Part shown: in pieces, positions 1 through 7,777 of the stretch
How the letters are laid out: every line of letters starts with the position of its first letter
How positions within the stretch are numbered: the first letter of the stretch is position 1
Source of the DNA: Isoptericola sp042668085
GTDB lineage: Bacteria > Actinomycetota > Actinomycetes > Actinomycetales > Cellulomonadaceae
Reading direction: 5' to 3'
Assembly: GCF_042668085.1 (NCBI RefSeq)
Contig: NZ_JBHVBO010000021.1
Coordinates: forward strand, 1-42,467
Length of the DNA: 42,467 bases
Translations under genes and position numbers: made by a program
The notes under the pieces: model-generated
The model's input: only the letters and a program-made list of their open reading frames with translations
Database searches by the model: none
Told to the model about the DNA's origin: nothing

Positions 1-91
1 GGCCGGACCGCTGGCCCAAGCTGCTCTGCGCGAATCAACGGCAGACGGCTGTCGTTGTCGAGGGGCAGCGGGGCGGCGTTCCCCAAGCCTC
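1..91. other. Unassigned end segment, probably chimeric
   Basis: No recognisable gene lies here. The segment is separated from the alaS 3' end by a Tn5 mosaic-end sequence at 92-110, so it need not be contiguous with the rest of the window in the real genome. The reverse strand is open in one frame, but so are most high-G+C sequences. I would not interpret synteny across base 110. Confidence 0.5.
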
Positions 92-110
92 GGATGTGTA
101 TAAGAGACAG
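92..110 (+). other. Tn5/Nextera mosaic-end (adapter) sequence
   Basis: Bases 93-110 match the last 18 of the 19 bases of the hyperactive Tn5 mosaic end used in tagmentation libraries, and base 92 is G where the mosaic end has A. The CTCGG just before it also resembles the end of a Nextera read-2 adapter. The stretch is A/T-rich in an otherwise very G+C-rich context and sits within about 100 bp of the window end. That is what an untrimmed adapter carried into a contig end looks like. A real Tn5 insertion is unlikely because no transposase or IS50 sequence is present. Confidence 0.9.
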
Positions 111-145
111 GTCCTGCTCCGGCGAGCCCAGCCCGTGCGGACCCG

Positions 146-2845
146 TCACGCGCCCGCCCGGGCCGCGCGCACGCCCTCGGCCACGCTGGCCAGCGCGGCC
201 GGGAGCGCGGACGCGTCGGTGCCCCCGCCCTGGGCCAGGTCGGGCTTGCCGCCGCCCCCGCCGCCGAGGGTCTTCGCCGCGGCCTTGACGAAGTCGCCCG
301 CCCGCAGGCCCGCGTCGCGGGCGCCGGCGTTGGTGGCCACGACCACCAGGGGCCGCCCGCCCGCCACGCCGCCGACGGCGACGAGCGTCGCCTCGGCGTC
401 GCCCAGGCGGCCGCGCACGTCGAGCGCCAGCGCGCGCAGGTCGTCCGCCGAGGCCACCTCGCCGGCGTCGTGCGCCACGACGCGGGTGTCGCCGACGCGC
501 TCCGCCTGCGCGGCGAGCGTGCCCGCCGCGGCGAGGATCCGCTCCTGGCGCATCCCGGCGAGCTCCTTCTCCGTCTCCTTGAGCCGGGTCAGGAGCGAGC
601 CGACGCGGTCGGCGAGCTCGTCGGGGCGCGCGCCCAGCAGGCCGGTGAGCTGGCCCACCAGGGCGTGCTCCTTCGCCTGGAAGCCGTACGCGCCGTCGCC
701 CACCAGGGCGTCCACGCGGCGCACGCCGGAGCCGATCGACGCCTCGCCGAGCAGCGCGACGCGGCCCACCTCGCCGGTGGCCTTGACGTGGGTGCCGCCG
801 CACAGCTCGCGCGACCAGTCGCCGCCGATCGAGACCACGCGCACGGTGTCGCCGTACTTCTCGCCGAACAGCGCCATGGCGCCCAGCTCGCGGGCGCGGG
901 CGATCGGCATGGTCGCGTCGGTCACCTCGAGGTTCTCGGTCAGGCGCGAGTTCACGCGCTCCTCGATCTCGCCGAGCGCCTCCCCCGGCACCGGGGTGGG
1001 CGAGCGGAAGTCGAAGCGCACGCGGCTCGGGGCGTTCTCCGACCCGGCCTGGGTGCGGTCCGGCCCGACCATCTCGTGCAGCGCCTTGTGGATCATGTGC
1101 GTGGCCGAGTGGGCGCGGCTGATCGCGACGCGGCGCGCGACGTCGATCGTCGCGGTGCCGGGGTCGCCCAGCGCCATCGTGCCCTCGACCAGGCGGCCGC
1201 GGTGGACGGACAGGCCCTTGACCGGGCGCTGCACGTCGTCGACCTCGACGGTCGCCCCGCCGTCGAGCACGATCGTGCCCTGGTCGGCGAGCTGACCGCC
1301 GGCCTCGGCGTAGAACGGCGTGCGGTCCAGGACGACCTCGACGTCGGCGGGCGCGCTCGCCGCGGGGGCGGGCACGCCGTCGACCAGCAGGCCGACCACC
1401 GTCACCGCGGACTCCGTGTCCGTGTAACCGAGGAACTCGACGGGCGCGGCGAGCTCCTTGTTCAGGGTCTCGTACGAGCGCAGGTCGGCGTGGCCCGTCT
1501 TCTTCGCGAGCGCGTCGGCGCGGGCGCGCTGCTTCTGCTCCGCCATGAGGTCGCGGAACGCCTTCTCGTCCACCTGGACGCCCTGCTCGGCGGCCATCTC
1601 GAGGGTGAGGTCGATCGGGAAGCCATACGTGTCGTGCAGCTGGAACGCCTCCGCGCCGCCGAGCACCGGGGTCGCGCCGTCCGCGGACCGCTTGGCGCGG
1701 CCCACGGCCGTGTCGAGGATGGTCGTGCCCTGCGCGAGCGTGCGGCGGAACGCGTCCTCCTCGGCGTACGCGACGTCGCTGATGCGGCCGAAGTCGGCCT
1801 CCAGCTCCGGGTAGGACGCCTTCATCGCGTCCTTCGACACCGGCAGCAGCGAGGGCAGCGCGACCTCGTCGACGCCCAGCAGGCGCACCGCGCGCACGGC
1901 GCGGCGCACGAGGCGGCGCAGCACGTAGCCGCGGCCCTCGTTCGACGGGCGCACGCCGTCGCCGATGACCATGAGCGACGACCGGACGTGATCGGCGACC
2001 ACGCGCATGCGCACGTCGTCCTCGGCGTCGGCGCCGTAGCGCTTGCCGGTGAGCTCCTCCACGCGCGCGATGACGGGGTACACCTCGTCGATCTCGTAGA
2101 GGTTCTCCTTGCCCTGCAGCAGGTAGGCGATGCGCTCCAGGCCGGCACCGGTGTCGATGCTCTTGTGCTCGAGCTCGCCCAGCAACGGGTAGTTCTTGCC
2201 CTGGCCCTCGCCGCGCACGAACTGGTCGAAGACGAGGTTCCAGATCTCGAGGTAGCGGTCGCCGCCCGGGTCGACCGTGCCGCCGACGGCGTCCGGGCCG
2301 TAGGCCGGGCCGCGGTCGTAGTGCCACTCGGCGCACGGGCCGGCGGGGCCGGGCTGGCCCGTGTCCCAGAAGTTCTCCTCGCGGGGCAGGCGCACCACGT
2401 GCTTCGGGTCGAGCCCGACCCCCTTCGTGAGGGCGTCGAAGGCCTCGGCGTCCTCCTCCCAGATGGTCACCCAGAGGCGGTCGCCGTCGAGGCCGTAGCC
2501 GCCCCGGCCCTGCTCGGTCGTGAGGAGCTCCCACGCGAAGTCGATCGCCTCGCGCTTGAAGTAGTCCCCGAACGAGAAGTTGCCGTTCATCTGGAAGAAC
2601 GTGCCGTGCCGCGTGGTGCGGCCCACGTTCTCGATGTCGTTGGTGCGGATGCACTTCTGCACGCTCGCGACCCGCGGCCACGGCGCGGGCTCCGTACCGA
2701 GGATGTACGGGATGAAGGGCACCATGCCGGCGATCGTGAACAGGATCGACGGGTCCGGCGAGACCAGGGGGGCGCTCGGGACGATCGCGTGGTCCTTCGA
2801 CTCGAAGTAGTCGAGCCAACGCTTGCGGATCTCGGCGGTGCGCAT
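146..2845 (-). CDS. alaS: Alanine--tRNA ligase
   Basis: Class II aminoacyl-tRNA synthetase that charges tRNA-Ala in the cytoplasm and hydrolyses mis-charged Ser/Gly-tRNA-Ala. It has 899 residues, the normal full length. The N-terminal catalytic domain starts MRTAEIRKRWLDYF, with the conserved FQMNGNFSFGDYFK region near residues 84-98. The editing domain shows the metal-binding HSATH at about 579-583 and CGGTH at about 682-686. The C-terminal (C-Ala) region ends with the Gly-rich GGGGGGKPDLAQGG signature, so the gene is complete despite lying close to the suspect window end. The ATG is preceded by an AAGGA-type ribosome binding site. It is the last gene of the run rpsD - DUF948 - DUF6167 - alaS, a usual actinobacterial order. 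Confidence 0.98.
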   Translation of the reverse strand: MRTAEIRKRWLDYFESKDHAIVPSAPLVSPDPSILFTIAGMVPFIPYILGTEPAPWPRVASVQKCIRTNDIENVGRTTRHGTFFQMNGNFSFGDYFKREAIDFAWELLTTEQGRGGYGLDGDRLWVTIWEEDAEAFDALTKGVGLDPKHVVRLPREENFWDTGQPGPAGPCAEWHYDRGPAYGPDAVGGTVDPGGDRYLEIWNLVFDQFVRGEGQGKNYPLLGELEHKSIDTGAGLERIAYLLQGKENLYEIDEVYPVIARVEELTGKRYGADAEDDVRMRVVADHVRSSLMVIGDGVRPSNEGRGYVLRRLVRRAVRAVRLLGVDEVALPSLLPVSKDAMKASYPELEADFGRISDVAYAEEDAFRRTLAQGTTILDTAVGRAKRSADGATPVLGGAEAFQLHDTYGFPIDLTLEMAAEQGVQVDEKAFRDLMAEQKQRARADALAKKTGHADLRSYETLNKELAAPVEFLGYTDTESAVTVVGLLVDGVPAPAASAPADVEVVLDRTPFYAEAGGQLADQGTIVLDGGATVEVDDVQRPVKGLSVHRGRLVEGTMALGDPGTATIDVARRVAISRAHSATHMIHKALHEMVGPDRTQAGSENAPSRVRFDFRSPTPVPGEALGEIEERVNSRLTENLEVTDATMPIARARELGAMALFGEKYGDTVRVVSIGGDWSRELCGGTHVKATGEVGRVALLGEASIGSGVRRVDALVGDGAYGFQAKEHALVGQLTGLLGARPDELADRVGSLLTRLKETEKELAGMRQERILAAAGTLAAQAERVGDTRVVAHDAGEVASADDLRALALDVRGRLGDAEATLVAVGGVAGGRPLVVVATNAGARDAGLRAGDFVKAAAKTLGGGGGGKPDLAQGGGTDASALPAALASVAEGVRAARAGA

Positions 2846-2918
2846 GGTGTCCTTCAGTGATGTCGGGGTCGATGTCAGGCCGGTGTCGAGGCCGACGTCG
2901 AGCCGGTACGGCTGGTGA

Positions 2919-2937
2919 CGGGCGGGTGGGCCGCCCG
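2919..2937 (-). terminator. GC-rich hairpin between DUF6167-like gene and alaS
   Basis: A perfect 7-bp stem (CGGGCGG / CCGCCCG) with a 5-nt loop lies in the 164-bp gap between the DUF6167-like gene and alaS, about 75 bp upstream of the alaS start. There is no T-tract. It could be a weak terminator or an attenuator/leader hairpin for alaS. Nothing else stands out in this gap. Confidence 0.3.
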
Positions 2938-3009
2938 CCGTGGCGGCGGCCGTCCCCTATTCTCGCGCCCGCCGGGGGATGGTCGGAACGGGATTTCGCA
3001 GAGCGAGGA

Positions 3010-3402
3010 TCAGAACGAGTAGCCGAGGTCCGCCTCGTCGGCGGCGATCTCGGCCTCCGGGTCCGGGCGCCGCTCGGGCGCCGAGGCCGCGTGCCGGGCT
3101 CGCCCGGGACCGCCGCGCAGGTCGGCGGGGCGCAGCCCGCTCGCGCGGACGTCGTCCGGGTCCGGCTGCCCCTCGGCCAGCAGCGCGGCCGTGAGCTCGG
3201 CCTCGCGGGCGCTGCGCGCCTGCGAGAACTCGCGCCGGAACGTGGCGACGAACGTCTCCGCCCGTCGTCCGGCGTCCTGCGCCGCGCGCTCCGCCCGGTC
3301 GACCACGGCCTCGGGCGCGTACTGCGCCACGATCCGGCGGCCCCGCTGGACGACGACCACCGTCACCACGACGCCGACGCCGACCCAGAACAGCCGGCGC
3401 AT
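3010..3402 (-). CDS. DUF6167-like small membrane protein
   Basis: A 130-residue protein of unknown function. It begins with one hydrophobic segment (about residues 4-19, rich in V and G) followed by a basic QRGRR stretch, as in a single-pass inner-membrane protein with a cytoplasmic tail. The rest is charged and probably helical. Its place between a DUF948 gene and alaS matches the small actinobacterial family usually named DUF6167; I recognise it mainly from this context and the N-terminal pattern. Its ATG overlaps the TGA of the upstream DUF948 gene by one base (TGATG), so translation is probably coupled and the two proteins may act together at the membrane. Confidence 0.75.
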   Translation of the reverse strand: MRRLFWVGVGVVVTVVVVQRGRRIVAQYAPEAVVDRAERAAQDAGRRAETFVATFRREFSQARSAREAELTAALLAEGQPDPDDVRASGLRPADLRGGPGRARHAASAPERRPDPEAEIAADEADLGYSF

Positions 3403-3782
3403 CAGCGGCCGGCCTTCGGCTCGTCGCCGCCGGCGCGCGACGCCCGCGCGAACGCCTGGCGCACGCCGTAGGAGAAGGCCGCGACCTTCACGAGGGGGCG
3501 GCCGAGCGTCGAGGCGTACAGGCCGGCCAGCGCCGACACGTTCTCGCTCACCTGGGCCGCCGACGTCGTGATCGTGTCGACCTTGACCAGCTGGTCGTTG
3601 GTGGAGGCCACCGTGGTGGCCGCCTCGTCGAGGATCGGCACCGAGTGCTCCGTGACCTCGCGGATGGAGCGCGTCGCCTCGTCGAGCACGCGGCCCAGCT
3701 TCACGAGCGGGATCGCGAGCAGCCCCACGAGCAGCACGAACGCGACGGCCGCGATGAGCCCGGCCACGTCACCCATCGACAT
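3402..3782 (-). CDS. DUF948 domain-containing membrane protein
   Basis: A 126-residue protein with an N-terminal transmembrane helix (about residues 6-27, GLIAAVAFVLLVGLLAIPLV) followed by a helical region with regularly spaced hydrophobic residues (LDEATRSIREVTEHSVPILDEA), typical of DUF948. The function is unknown; members resemble short methyl-accepting/coiled-coil rods. The start was taken as the first of two in-frame ATGs because GAGGAG lies at ribosome-binding distance from it. A TAGGGT -10-like element inside a dyad (3819-3838) lies about 40 bp upstream, so this gene may open its own transcription unit downstream of rpsD. Confidence 0.85.
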   Translation of the reverse strand: MSMGDVAGLIAAVAFVLLVGLLAIPLVKLGRVLDEATRSIREVTEHSVPILDEAATTVASTNDQLVKVDTITTSAAQVSENVSALAGLYASTLGRPLVKVAAFSYGVRQAFARASRAGGDEPKAGR

Positions 3783-3818
3783 CAGATCTCTCCTCGCACA
3801 GGCGTCAGACGGTCGGTC

Positions 3819-3838
3819 GTCACCCTATCCCGGGTGAC
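3819..3838. promoter_or_regulatory. Dyad overlapping a -10 element upstream of the DUF948 gene
   Basis: GTCACCC - 6 nt - GGGTGAC is a perfect 7-bp inverted repeat. On the minus strand it contains TAGGGT (3822-3827), a good actinobacterial -10 match, placed to start a short leader that includes the GAGGAG ribosome binding site of the DUF948 gene. The dyad could be a repressor operator. It is less likely a terminator hairpin, because it sits upstream of the gene and after the rpsD terminator-like hairpin. Confidence 0.4.
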
Positions 3839-3852
3839 CCCCTGCGAACGGC

Positions 3853-3892
3853 GGACGCCCCGCCCCCCGCGACGGCGGGTGACGGGGCGTCC
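3853..3892 (-). terminator. Probable rpsD terminator
   Basis: A 10-bp perfect outer stem (GGACGCCCCG / CGGGGCGTCC) encloses an inner CCCGC / GCGGG stem, 36 bp beyond the rpsD stop. There is no T-tract, which is usual for high-G+C actinobacteria. The hairpin separates rpsD from the DUF948 gene. Confidence 0.55.
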
Positions 3893-3927
3893 AGGTGCTG
3901 CGGACTCGTCCGCGGCGGTGCGCTCGA

Positions 3928-4554
3928 TCAGCGCGCGTAGAACTCGACCACGAGCTGCACCTCGCAGGTCACGGGGACCTCGGCGCGCTTCGGCTTGCGG
4001 GTCAGCGTGGCCGACAGCTTCTCGAGGTTCACGTCGAGGTAGCCCGGCACGGCCGGCAGCACGTCGCGGTGCGCGCCGGCGGCGGCGACCTGGAACGGCG
4101 TGGTGGTCTGCGACTTCGGCTTGACCTGGATGGTCTGGCCCGGCTTCACGCGGAACGAGGGACGGTCGACGATCTTGCCGTCCACCAGGATGTGACGGTG
4201 CGTCACGGCCTGGCGGGCCTGCAGGATGGTGCGGCCGAAGCCGGCGCGCAGCACGAGCGCGTCGAGGCGCGTCTCGAGGTCCTCGACCATGACCTCACCG
4301 GTCAGGCCCGGGTGCTTGCGGGCGTTCTCGTAGACCTTGAGGAGCTGCTTCTCGCGGAGGGCGTACTGGGCGCGCAGACGCTGCTTCTCGCGGAGACGGA
4401 CCGCGTAGTCCGACTCGGTGCGGCGGCGGGCGCGGCCGTGCTCACCCGGGGGGTACGGGCGCTTCTCGAAGTGGCGGACGGCCTTCGGGGTCAGCGCGAG
4501 GCCGAGCTTGCGGCTCAGGCGGACCTGGCGGCGCGACTTGGTGACAGCGGTCAC
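3928..4554 (-). CDS. rpsD: 30S ribosomal protein S4
   Basis: Primary 16S rRNA-binding protein that nucleates 30S assembly. It has 208 residues, the normal length. The N-terminal part (SRRQVRLSRKLGLALTP) lacks the zinc-binding cysteines, so this is the Cys-free form. The S4 RNA-binding domain covers about 96-160 (RLDALVLRAGFGRTILQARQ, HILVDGKIV). The start is GTG, preceded by AGGAAG. The gene stands alone rather than in the alpha operon, as in many Micrococcales, between rarA and the DUF948/DUF6167/alaS group. A 5' leader of about 150 nt with a strong hairpin (4685-4708) is predicted and could serve S4 autoregulation. Confidence 0.98.
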   Translation of the reverse strand: MTAVTKSRRQVRLSRKLGLALTPKAVRHFEKRPYPPGEHGRARRRTESDYAVRLREKQRLRAQYALREKQLLKVYENARKHPGLTGEVMVEDLETRLDALVLRAGFGRTILQARQAVTHRHILVDGKIVDRPSFRVKPGQTIQVKPKSQTTTPFQVAAAGAHRDVLPAVPGYLDVNLEKLSATLTRKPKRAEVPVTCEVQLVVEFYAR

Positions 4555-4684
4555 TGGTTGCTTCCTGTCCTGTGGTGATGGATGAGGTCACACCCGACGT
4601 CCGCCCCGTGCGGGGAGGTTCGGGTGCGGGACCAGCCGATGGAGCTCCCGCGCGGGGCGGGTGCTCGCGGGGCCGAGGTCCCAG

Positions 4685-4708
4685 GCGGTCGCCGGAAACG
4701 GCAACCGC
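4685..4708 (-). promoter_or_regulatory. Hairpin at the 5' end of the rpsD leader
   Basis: On the minus strand, GCGGTTGCCG - TTTC - CGGCGACCGC forms a 10-bp stem with one G.U pair and a UUUC tetraloop. In the plus-strand RNA that pair would be a C.A mismatch, so the structure fits rpsD mRNA better. It begins within a few bases of the predicted transcription start and about 130 nt before the GTG. It may be a leader stabiliser, an S4-binding element or an operator dyad. Confidence 0.4.
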
Positions 4709-4711
4709 AGC

Positions 4712-4717
4712 ATCCTA
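4712..4717 (-). promoter_or_regulatory. Predicted -10 element of rpsD
   Basis: TAGGAT on the minus strand, the best -10 match in the 216-bp rarA-rpsD gap. No convincing -35 hexamer is visible. The transcription start would be near 4705, giving a leader of about 150 nt. Confidence 0.45.
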
Positions 4718-4770
4718 CCGCATCCCGGGGTCCGACCTTGCCCCCGCGCCCGCCGACGAGCCCGGGCGCG

Positions 4771-6159
4771 TCAGGCGCCGTCGAGGATCTGCCGGATCCG
4801 CGCGACCCGGTCGGTGACCTGCTTCTCGAAGCCACGGTCGCTCGGGTCGTAGTAGCGACGCCCGGCGAGCTCGTCGGGCAGGTACTGCTGCGCCGCGATG
4901 GCGTGCGGCGCGTCGTGCGCGTACCGGTAGCCCTTGCCGTGGCCGAGCCCCTCGGCGCCCGCGTAGTGCGCGTCGCGCAGGTGCGGCGGCACCACGCCCA
5001 CCCTGCCCGCGCGCACGTCCGCCAGGGCCGCGTCGATCCCCTGGTACGCCCGGTTCGACTTCGGCGCGGTCGCCAGGTGCACGACCGCCTCCGCGAGGAC
5101 GATCCGCCCCTCGGGCATCCCGATGAGCTGGACGGCCTGCGCGGCCGCCACGGCGGTCTGCAGGGCGGACGGGTCGGCCATGCCGACGTCCTCCGCCGCG
5201 GAGATCACCAGGCGCCGGGCGATGAACCGCGGGTCCTCGCCCGCGGCCACCATGCGGGCCAGGTAGTGCAGCGCGGCGTCCACGTCCGAGCCCCGGATCG
5301 ACTTGATGAACGCGGAGACGACGTCGTAGTGCTGGTCGCCGTCGCGGTCGTACCGCACGGCGGCGACGTCGACGGCGCGCTCGACGGTGTCGAGGTCGAC
5401 GGCGACCGGGTCCCCGGGGTCGCGACCGGGCGCGGCGTCGGCGAGGGCCGCCCCCGCGGCCGCCTCCAGGATGGTGAGCGCCTTGCGCGCGTCCCCGCCG
5501 GCCATGCGCACGAGCTGGTCCTCGGCGTCGTCCGCCAGCTCGACGGCGCCGTCCAGGCCGCGCCCGTCCGCGACGGCGCGACGCACGAGCGCGCGGACGT
5601 CGTCGGAGGTGAGCGGCTTGAGCGTGAGGAGCAGGGAGCGGCTCAGCAGCGGGGAGTTGACCGAGAACGACGGGTTCTCGGTGGTGGCGGCCACGAGCGT
5701 CACCCAGCGGTTCTCCACGCTCGGCAGCAGCGCGTCCTGCTGGGTCTTGGAGAAGCGGTGCACCTCGTCGATGAAGAGGACGGTCTCCTCGCCGCCGGTG
5801 GCGAGGCGCCGCCGGGCGTCCTCCACGACCTGGCGCACCTCCTTGACGCCGGCGGTGACCGCGGAGAGCTCGACGAACCGCCGCCCGGAGACCGTCGCGA
5901 CCAGGTACGCGAGCGTCGTCTTGCCCACGCCGGGCGGCCCCCACAGGATCACGGACCCCGGCGCCGCCCGGCGGGCCGACTCGTCGTCCGGCTCCACCAG
6001 CCGCCGCAGCGGCGAGCCGGGCACGAGCAGGTGCGACTGGCCCGCGACCTCGTCGAGGGCGGCCGGGCGCATGCGCACGGCGAGCGGGGCGCTCGGGCCG
6101 GTGCGGCCGGTCGCCGGCGTGCCGCGGGTGCCGGTGAGCGCGGCGTCGAACAGGTCCAT
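4771..6159 (-). CDS. rarA: Replication-associated recombination protein A (AAA+ ATPase)
   Basis: RarA/MgsA-type AAA+ ATPase acting on stalled or gapped replication forks. It has 462 residues. Walker A is GPPGVGKTT (about 74-82) and Walker B is VLFIDEVH (about 127-134); then comes the clamp-loader-like lid and the C-terminal MgsA domain (DVGMADPSALQTAVAA, YRYAHDAPHAIAAQQYLP). The ATG at 6159 was chosen over a GTG eight codons earlier because family members begin MDLF-like and because a TAGGCT -10 sits exactly 7 nt before this ATG, predicting a leaderless mRNA. It is transcribed divergently from the FAD monooxygenase. Confidence 0.95.
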   Translation of the reverse strand: MDLFDAALTGTRGTPATGRTGPSAPLAVRMRPAALDEVAGQSHLLVPGSPLRRLVEPDDESARRAAPGSVILWGPPGVGKTTLAYLVATVSGRRFVELSAVTAGVKEVRQVVEDARRRLATGGEETVLFIDEVHRFSKTQQDALLPSVENRWVTLVAATTENPSFSVNSPLLSRSLLLTLKPLTSDDVRALVRRAVADGRGLDGAVELADDAEDQLVRMAGGDARKALTILEAAAGAALADAAPGRDPGDPVAVDLDTVERAVDVAAVRYDRDGDQHYDVVSAFIKSIRGSDVDAALHYLARMVAAGEDPRFIARRLVISAAEDVGMADPSALQTAVAAAQAVQLIGMPEGRIVLAEAVVHLATAPKSNRAYQGIDAALADVRAGRVGVVPPHLRDAHYAGAEGLGHGKGYRYAHDAPHAIAAQQYLPDELAGRRYYDPSDRGFEKQVTDRVARIRQILDGA

Positions 6160-6166
6160 GGACCTC

Positions 6167-6172
6167 AGCCTA
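6167..6172 (-). promoter_or_regulatory. Leaderless -10 element of rarA
   Basis: TAGGCT on the minus strand, followed by 7 nt and then the ATG of rarA. The expected +1 coincides with the A of the start codon. Confidence 0.55.
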
Positions 6173-6216
6173 CGGAGCGCCACCCACGCGCCGGGCGCCG
6201 GGGCCGCCCCGCCGCT

Positions 6217-6226
6217 GTGACGTCAC
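6217..6226. promoter_or_regulatory. GTGACGTCAC palindrome between divergent promoters
   Basis: A perfect 10-bp palindrome lies between the -10 elements of rarA and the FAD monooxygenase, 6 bp upstream of the latter's TAGGGT. It covers the spacer/-35 region of the monooxygenase promoter, so it could be an operator. A 10-bp palindrome can also arise by chance. Confidence 0.3.
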
Positions 6227-6232
6227 TCGCCC

Positions 6233-6238
6233 TAGGGT
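6233..6238 (+). promoter_or_regulatory. Leaderless -10 element of the FAD monooxygenase gene
   Basis: TAGGGT followed by 6 nt (ggccgc) and the ATG. There is no ribosome binding site, which fits leaderless initiation. Confidence 0.55.
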
Positions 6239-6244
6239 GGCCGC

Positions 6245-7777
6245 ATGGACGCCGACGTCGTGGTGGTCGGGGCCGGGCCCACGGGCCTTCTCCTCGCCGG
6301 GGACCTGGCCGGGGCGGGCGTGCGGGTCGTCGTGGTCGAGAAGCGCCCCGCAGGCCTCAGCAACCTCACCCGCGCGTTCGCCGTGCACGCCCGCAGCCTC
6401 GAGGTGCTCGACGCGCGGGGGCTCGCCGACGAGCTCCTGGAGACCGGGCGCCGGGTCCGGCGGATCCGCGTGCTCGGCCGGGTGGACGTGCGCCTCGATG
6501 CGCTGCCCGGCCGGTTCCCGTTCGTGCTCGTCACGCCGCAGTACGAGGTGGAGCGCCTCCTGCGCCGTCGGGCCGAGGACGCCGGCGCGGTGTTCCGGCA
6601 CGGGCTGCGCGTCACGGACGTGGCCCAGGACGACGACGGCGCCACGGTGGTGACGGTCGACGAGGCGTCCGGCGACGGCGCGGAGAGCGTGCAGGTCCGG
6701 GCCCCGTGGGTGGTCGGCGCCGACGGCGTGCGCTCGACGGTACGGCGGGCCACCGGTCTGCCGTTCCCCGGCGAGACGGTCATCCGCGCCATGGTGCTCG
6801 CGGACGTCCGCCTGACCCGCCCGCCCGAGGACGCGCTCACCGTCGCGTCCGCGGGCGGGGCCCTGGGCTTCCTCGCCCCGTTCGGTAGCGACTGGTACCG
6901 CTTCATCGGCTGGGACGAGGCGCTCGACCCGGGCCACGACGGGCCCGTGGACCTCGACGAGGTCCGCGCCCTCGCGCGGGCGACGCTCGGCGACGACCAC
7001 GGCATGGCCGAGCTGCGGTTCGCCACCCGGTTCGCGGCCGACGAGCGTCAGGCGCCCCGGTACCGCGCCGGACGCCTGCTGCTCGCGGGAGACGCCGCGC
7101 ACGCGCACAGCCCGGCCGGCGGGCTCGGCATGAACACGGGCCTGCAGGACGCCGCGAACCTGTCGTGGCGCCTCGCGGCGGTGGTGCGCGGCGCCGACGA
7201 CCCACTGCTGGACGGGTACTCGGCGGAGCGCCACCCCGTCGGCGCCCAGGTGCTGCGCACCAGCGGCACGATGCTCCGGCTCGCCACGAGCCGGGGCCGC
7301 GGTGCCGCCGTCCTGCGCGCAGCCGGGGCCACGGTCCTGGGCCGGGCCGCTGCCGCGCGCAGGCGGGCCGCCGCCACCGTCTCGGCCCTGGGCGTGCGCT
7401 ACCCCGCGCCGCCCGGAGCGCACCCCGCCGCCGGGCGCCGCGTGCCGGACCTGCCGCTGGTGCCCGGCCCGTCGGGGTCGCGCCTCGCCGAGGCGCTGCG
7501 CGCGGGGCGCTTCGTGCTCGTCGCGCCGCGGGCCGGTCGCCCGCAGGACGTGCCCGGCGCCCCCGGGGAGCTCGATGCCCGCGAGCGGGTCGTCGTGCAC
7601 CGCGCCGACGGCCACGACGCGACCCTGCTGGTGCGTCCGGACGGCTATCTCGCCGACGCGCGGCTGCCCGGGTCGCCGTCGCCGGGGAGCCCGTCGAGCA
7701 GCGCGCGACGCAGGTCGTCGGGCAGGTCGGGCGGGACGTCCGGGGGCACGGCGAGGGCGAGCAGCGCCCGGGAGTAG
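6245..7777 (+). CDS. FAD-dependent aromatic monooxygenase (PheA/TfdB-like)
   Basis: Flavoprotein hydroxylase of the group A class, probably NAD(P)H-dependent and acting on an aromatic substrate that cannot be named from sequence. The open frame encodes 510 residues. The N-terminal dinucleotide motif VVVVGAGPTGLLLAGDLAGAG, a central APWVVGADGVRSTVRR (the DG motif), and LLLAGDAAHAHSPAGGLGMNTGLQDAANLSWRL (the second FAD-binding GD motif) are all present. The C-terminal thioredoxin-like region ends with LLVRPDGYLA, where relatives usually stop within a few residues. Here the frame continues for about 40 low-complexity Ser/Gly/Arg residues that run antisense through the AhpD-like gene, so the natural stop may have been lost. 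The ATG is leaderless (TAGGGT, 6 nt). Confidence 0.85.
   Translation: MDADVVVVGAGPTGLLLAGDLAGAGVRVVVVEKRPAGLSNLTRAFAVHARSLEVLDARGLADELLETGRRVRRIRVLGRVDVRLDALPGRFPFVLVTPQYEVERLLRRRAEDAGAVFRHGLRVTDVAQDDDGATVVTVDEASGDGAESVQVRAPWVVGADGVRSTVRRATGLPFPGETVIRAMVLADVRLTRPPEDALTVASAGGALGFLAPFGSDWYRFIGWDEALDPGHDGPVDLDEVRALARATLGDDHGMAELRFATRFAADERQAPRYRAGRLLLAGDAAHAHSPAGGLGMNTGLQDAANLSWRLAAVVRGADDPLLDGYSAERHPVGAQVLRTSGTMLRLATSRGRGAAVLRAAGATVLGRAAAARRRAAATVSALGVRYPAPPGAHPAAGRRVPDLPLVPGPSGSRLAEALRAGRFVLVAPRAGRPQDVPGAPGELDARERVVVHRADGHDATLLVRPDGYLADARLPGSPSPGSPSSSARRRSSGRSGGTSGGTARASSARE

Noticed and set aside
92..110. Natural Tn5/IS50 insertion
   Set aside because: Only one mosaic end, no transposase or inverted partner, and the location at the window edge fits a library adapter.
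470..2860. Long plus-strand open frame opposite alaS
   Set aside because: Its translation is low-complexity Arg/Ala/His/Asp-rich with no domain; it is the antisense shadow of a high-G+C gene.
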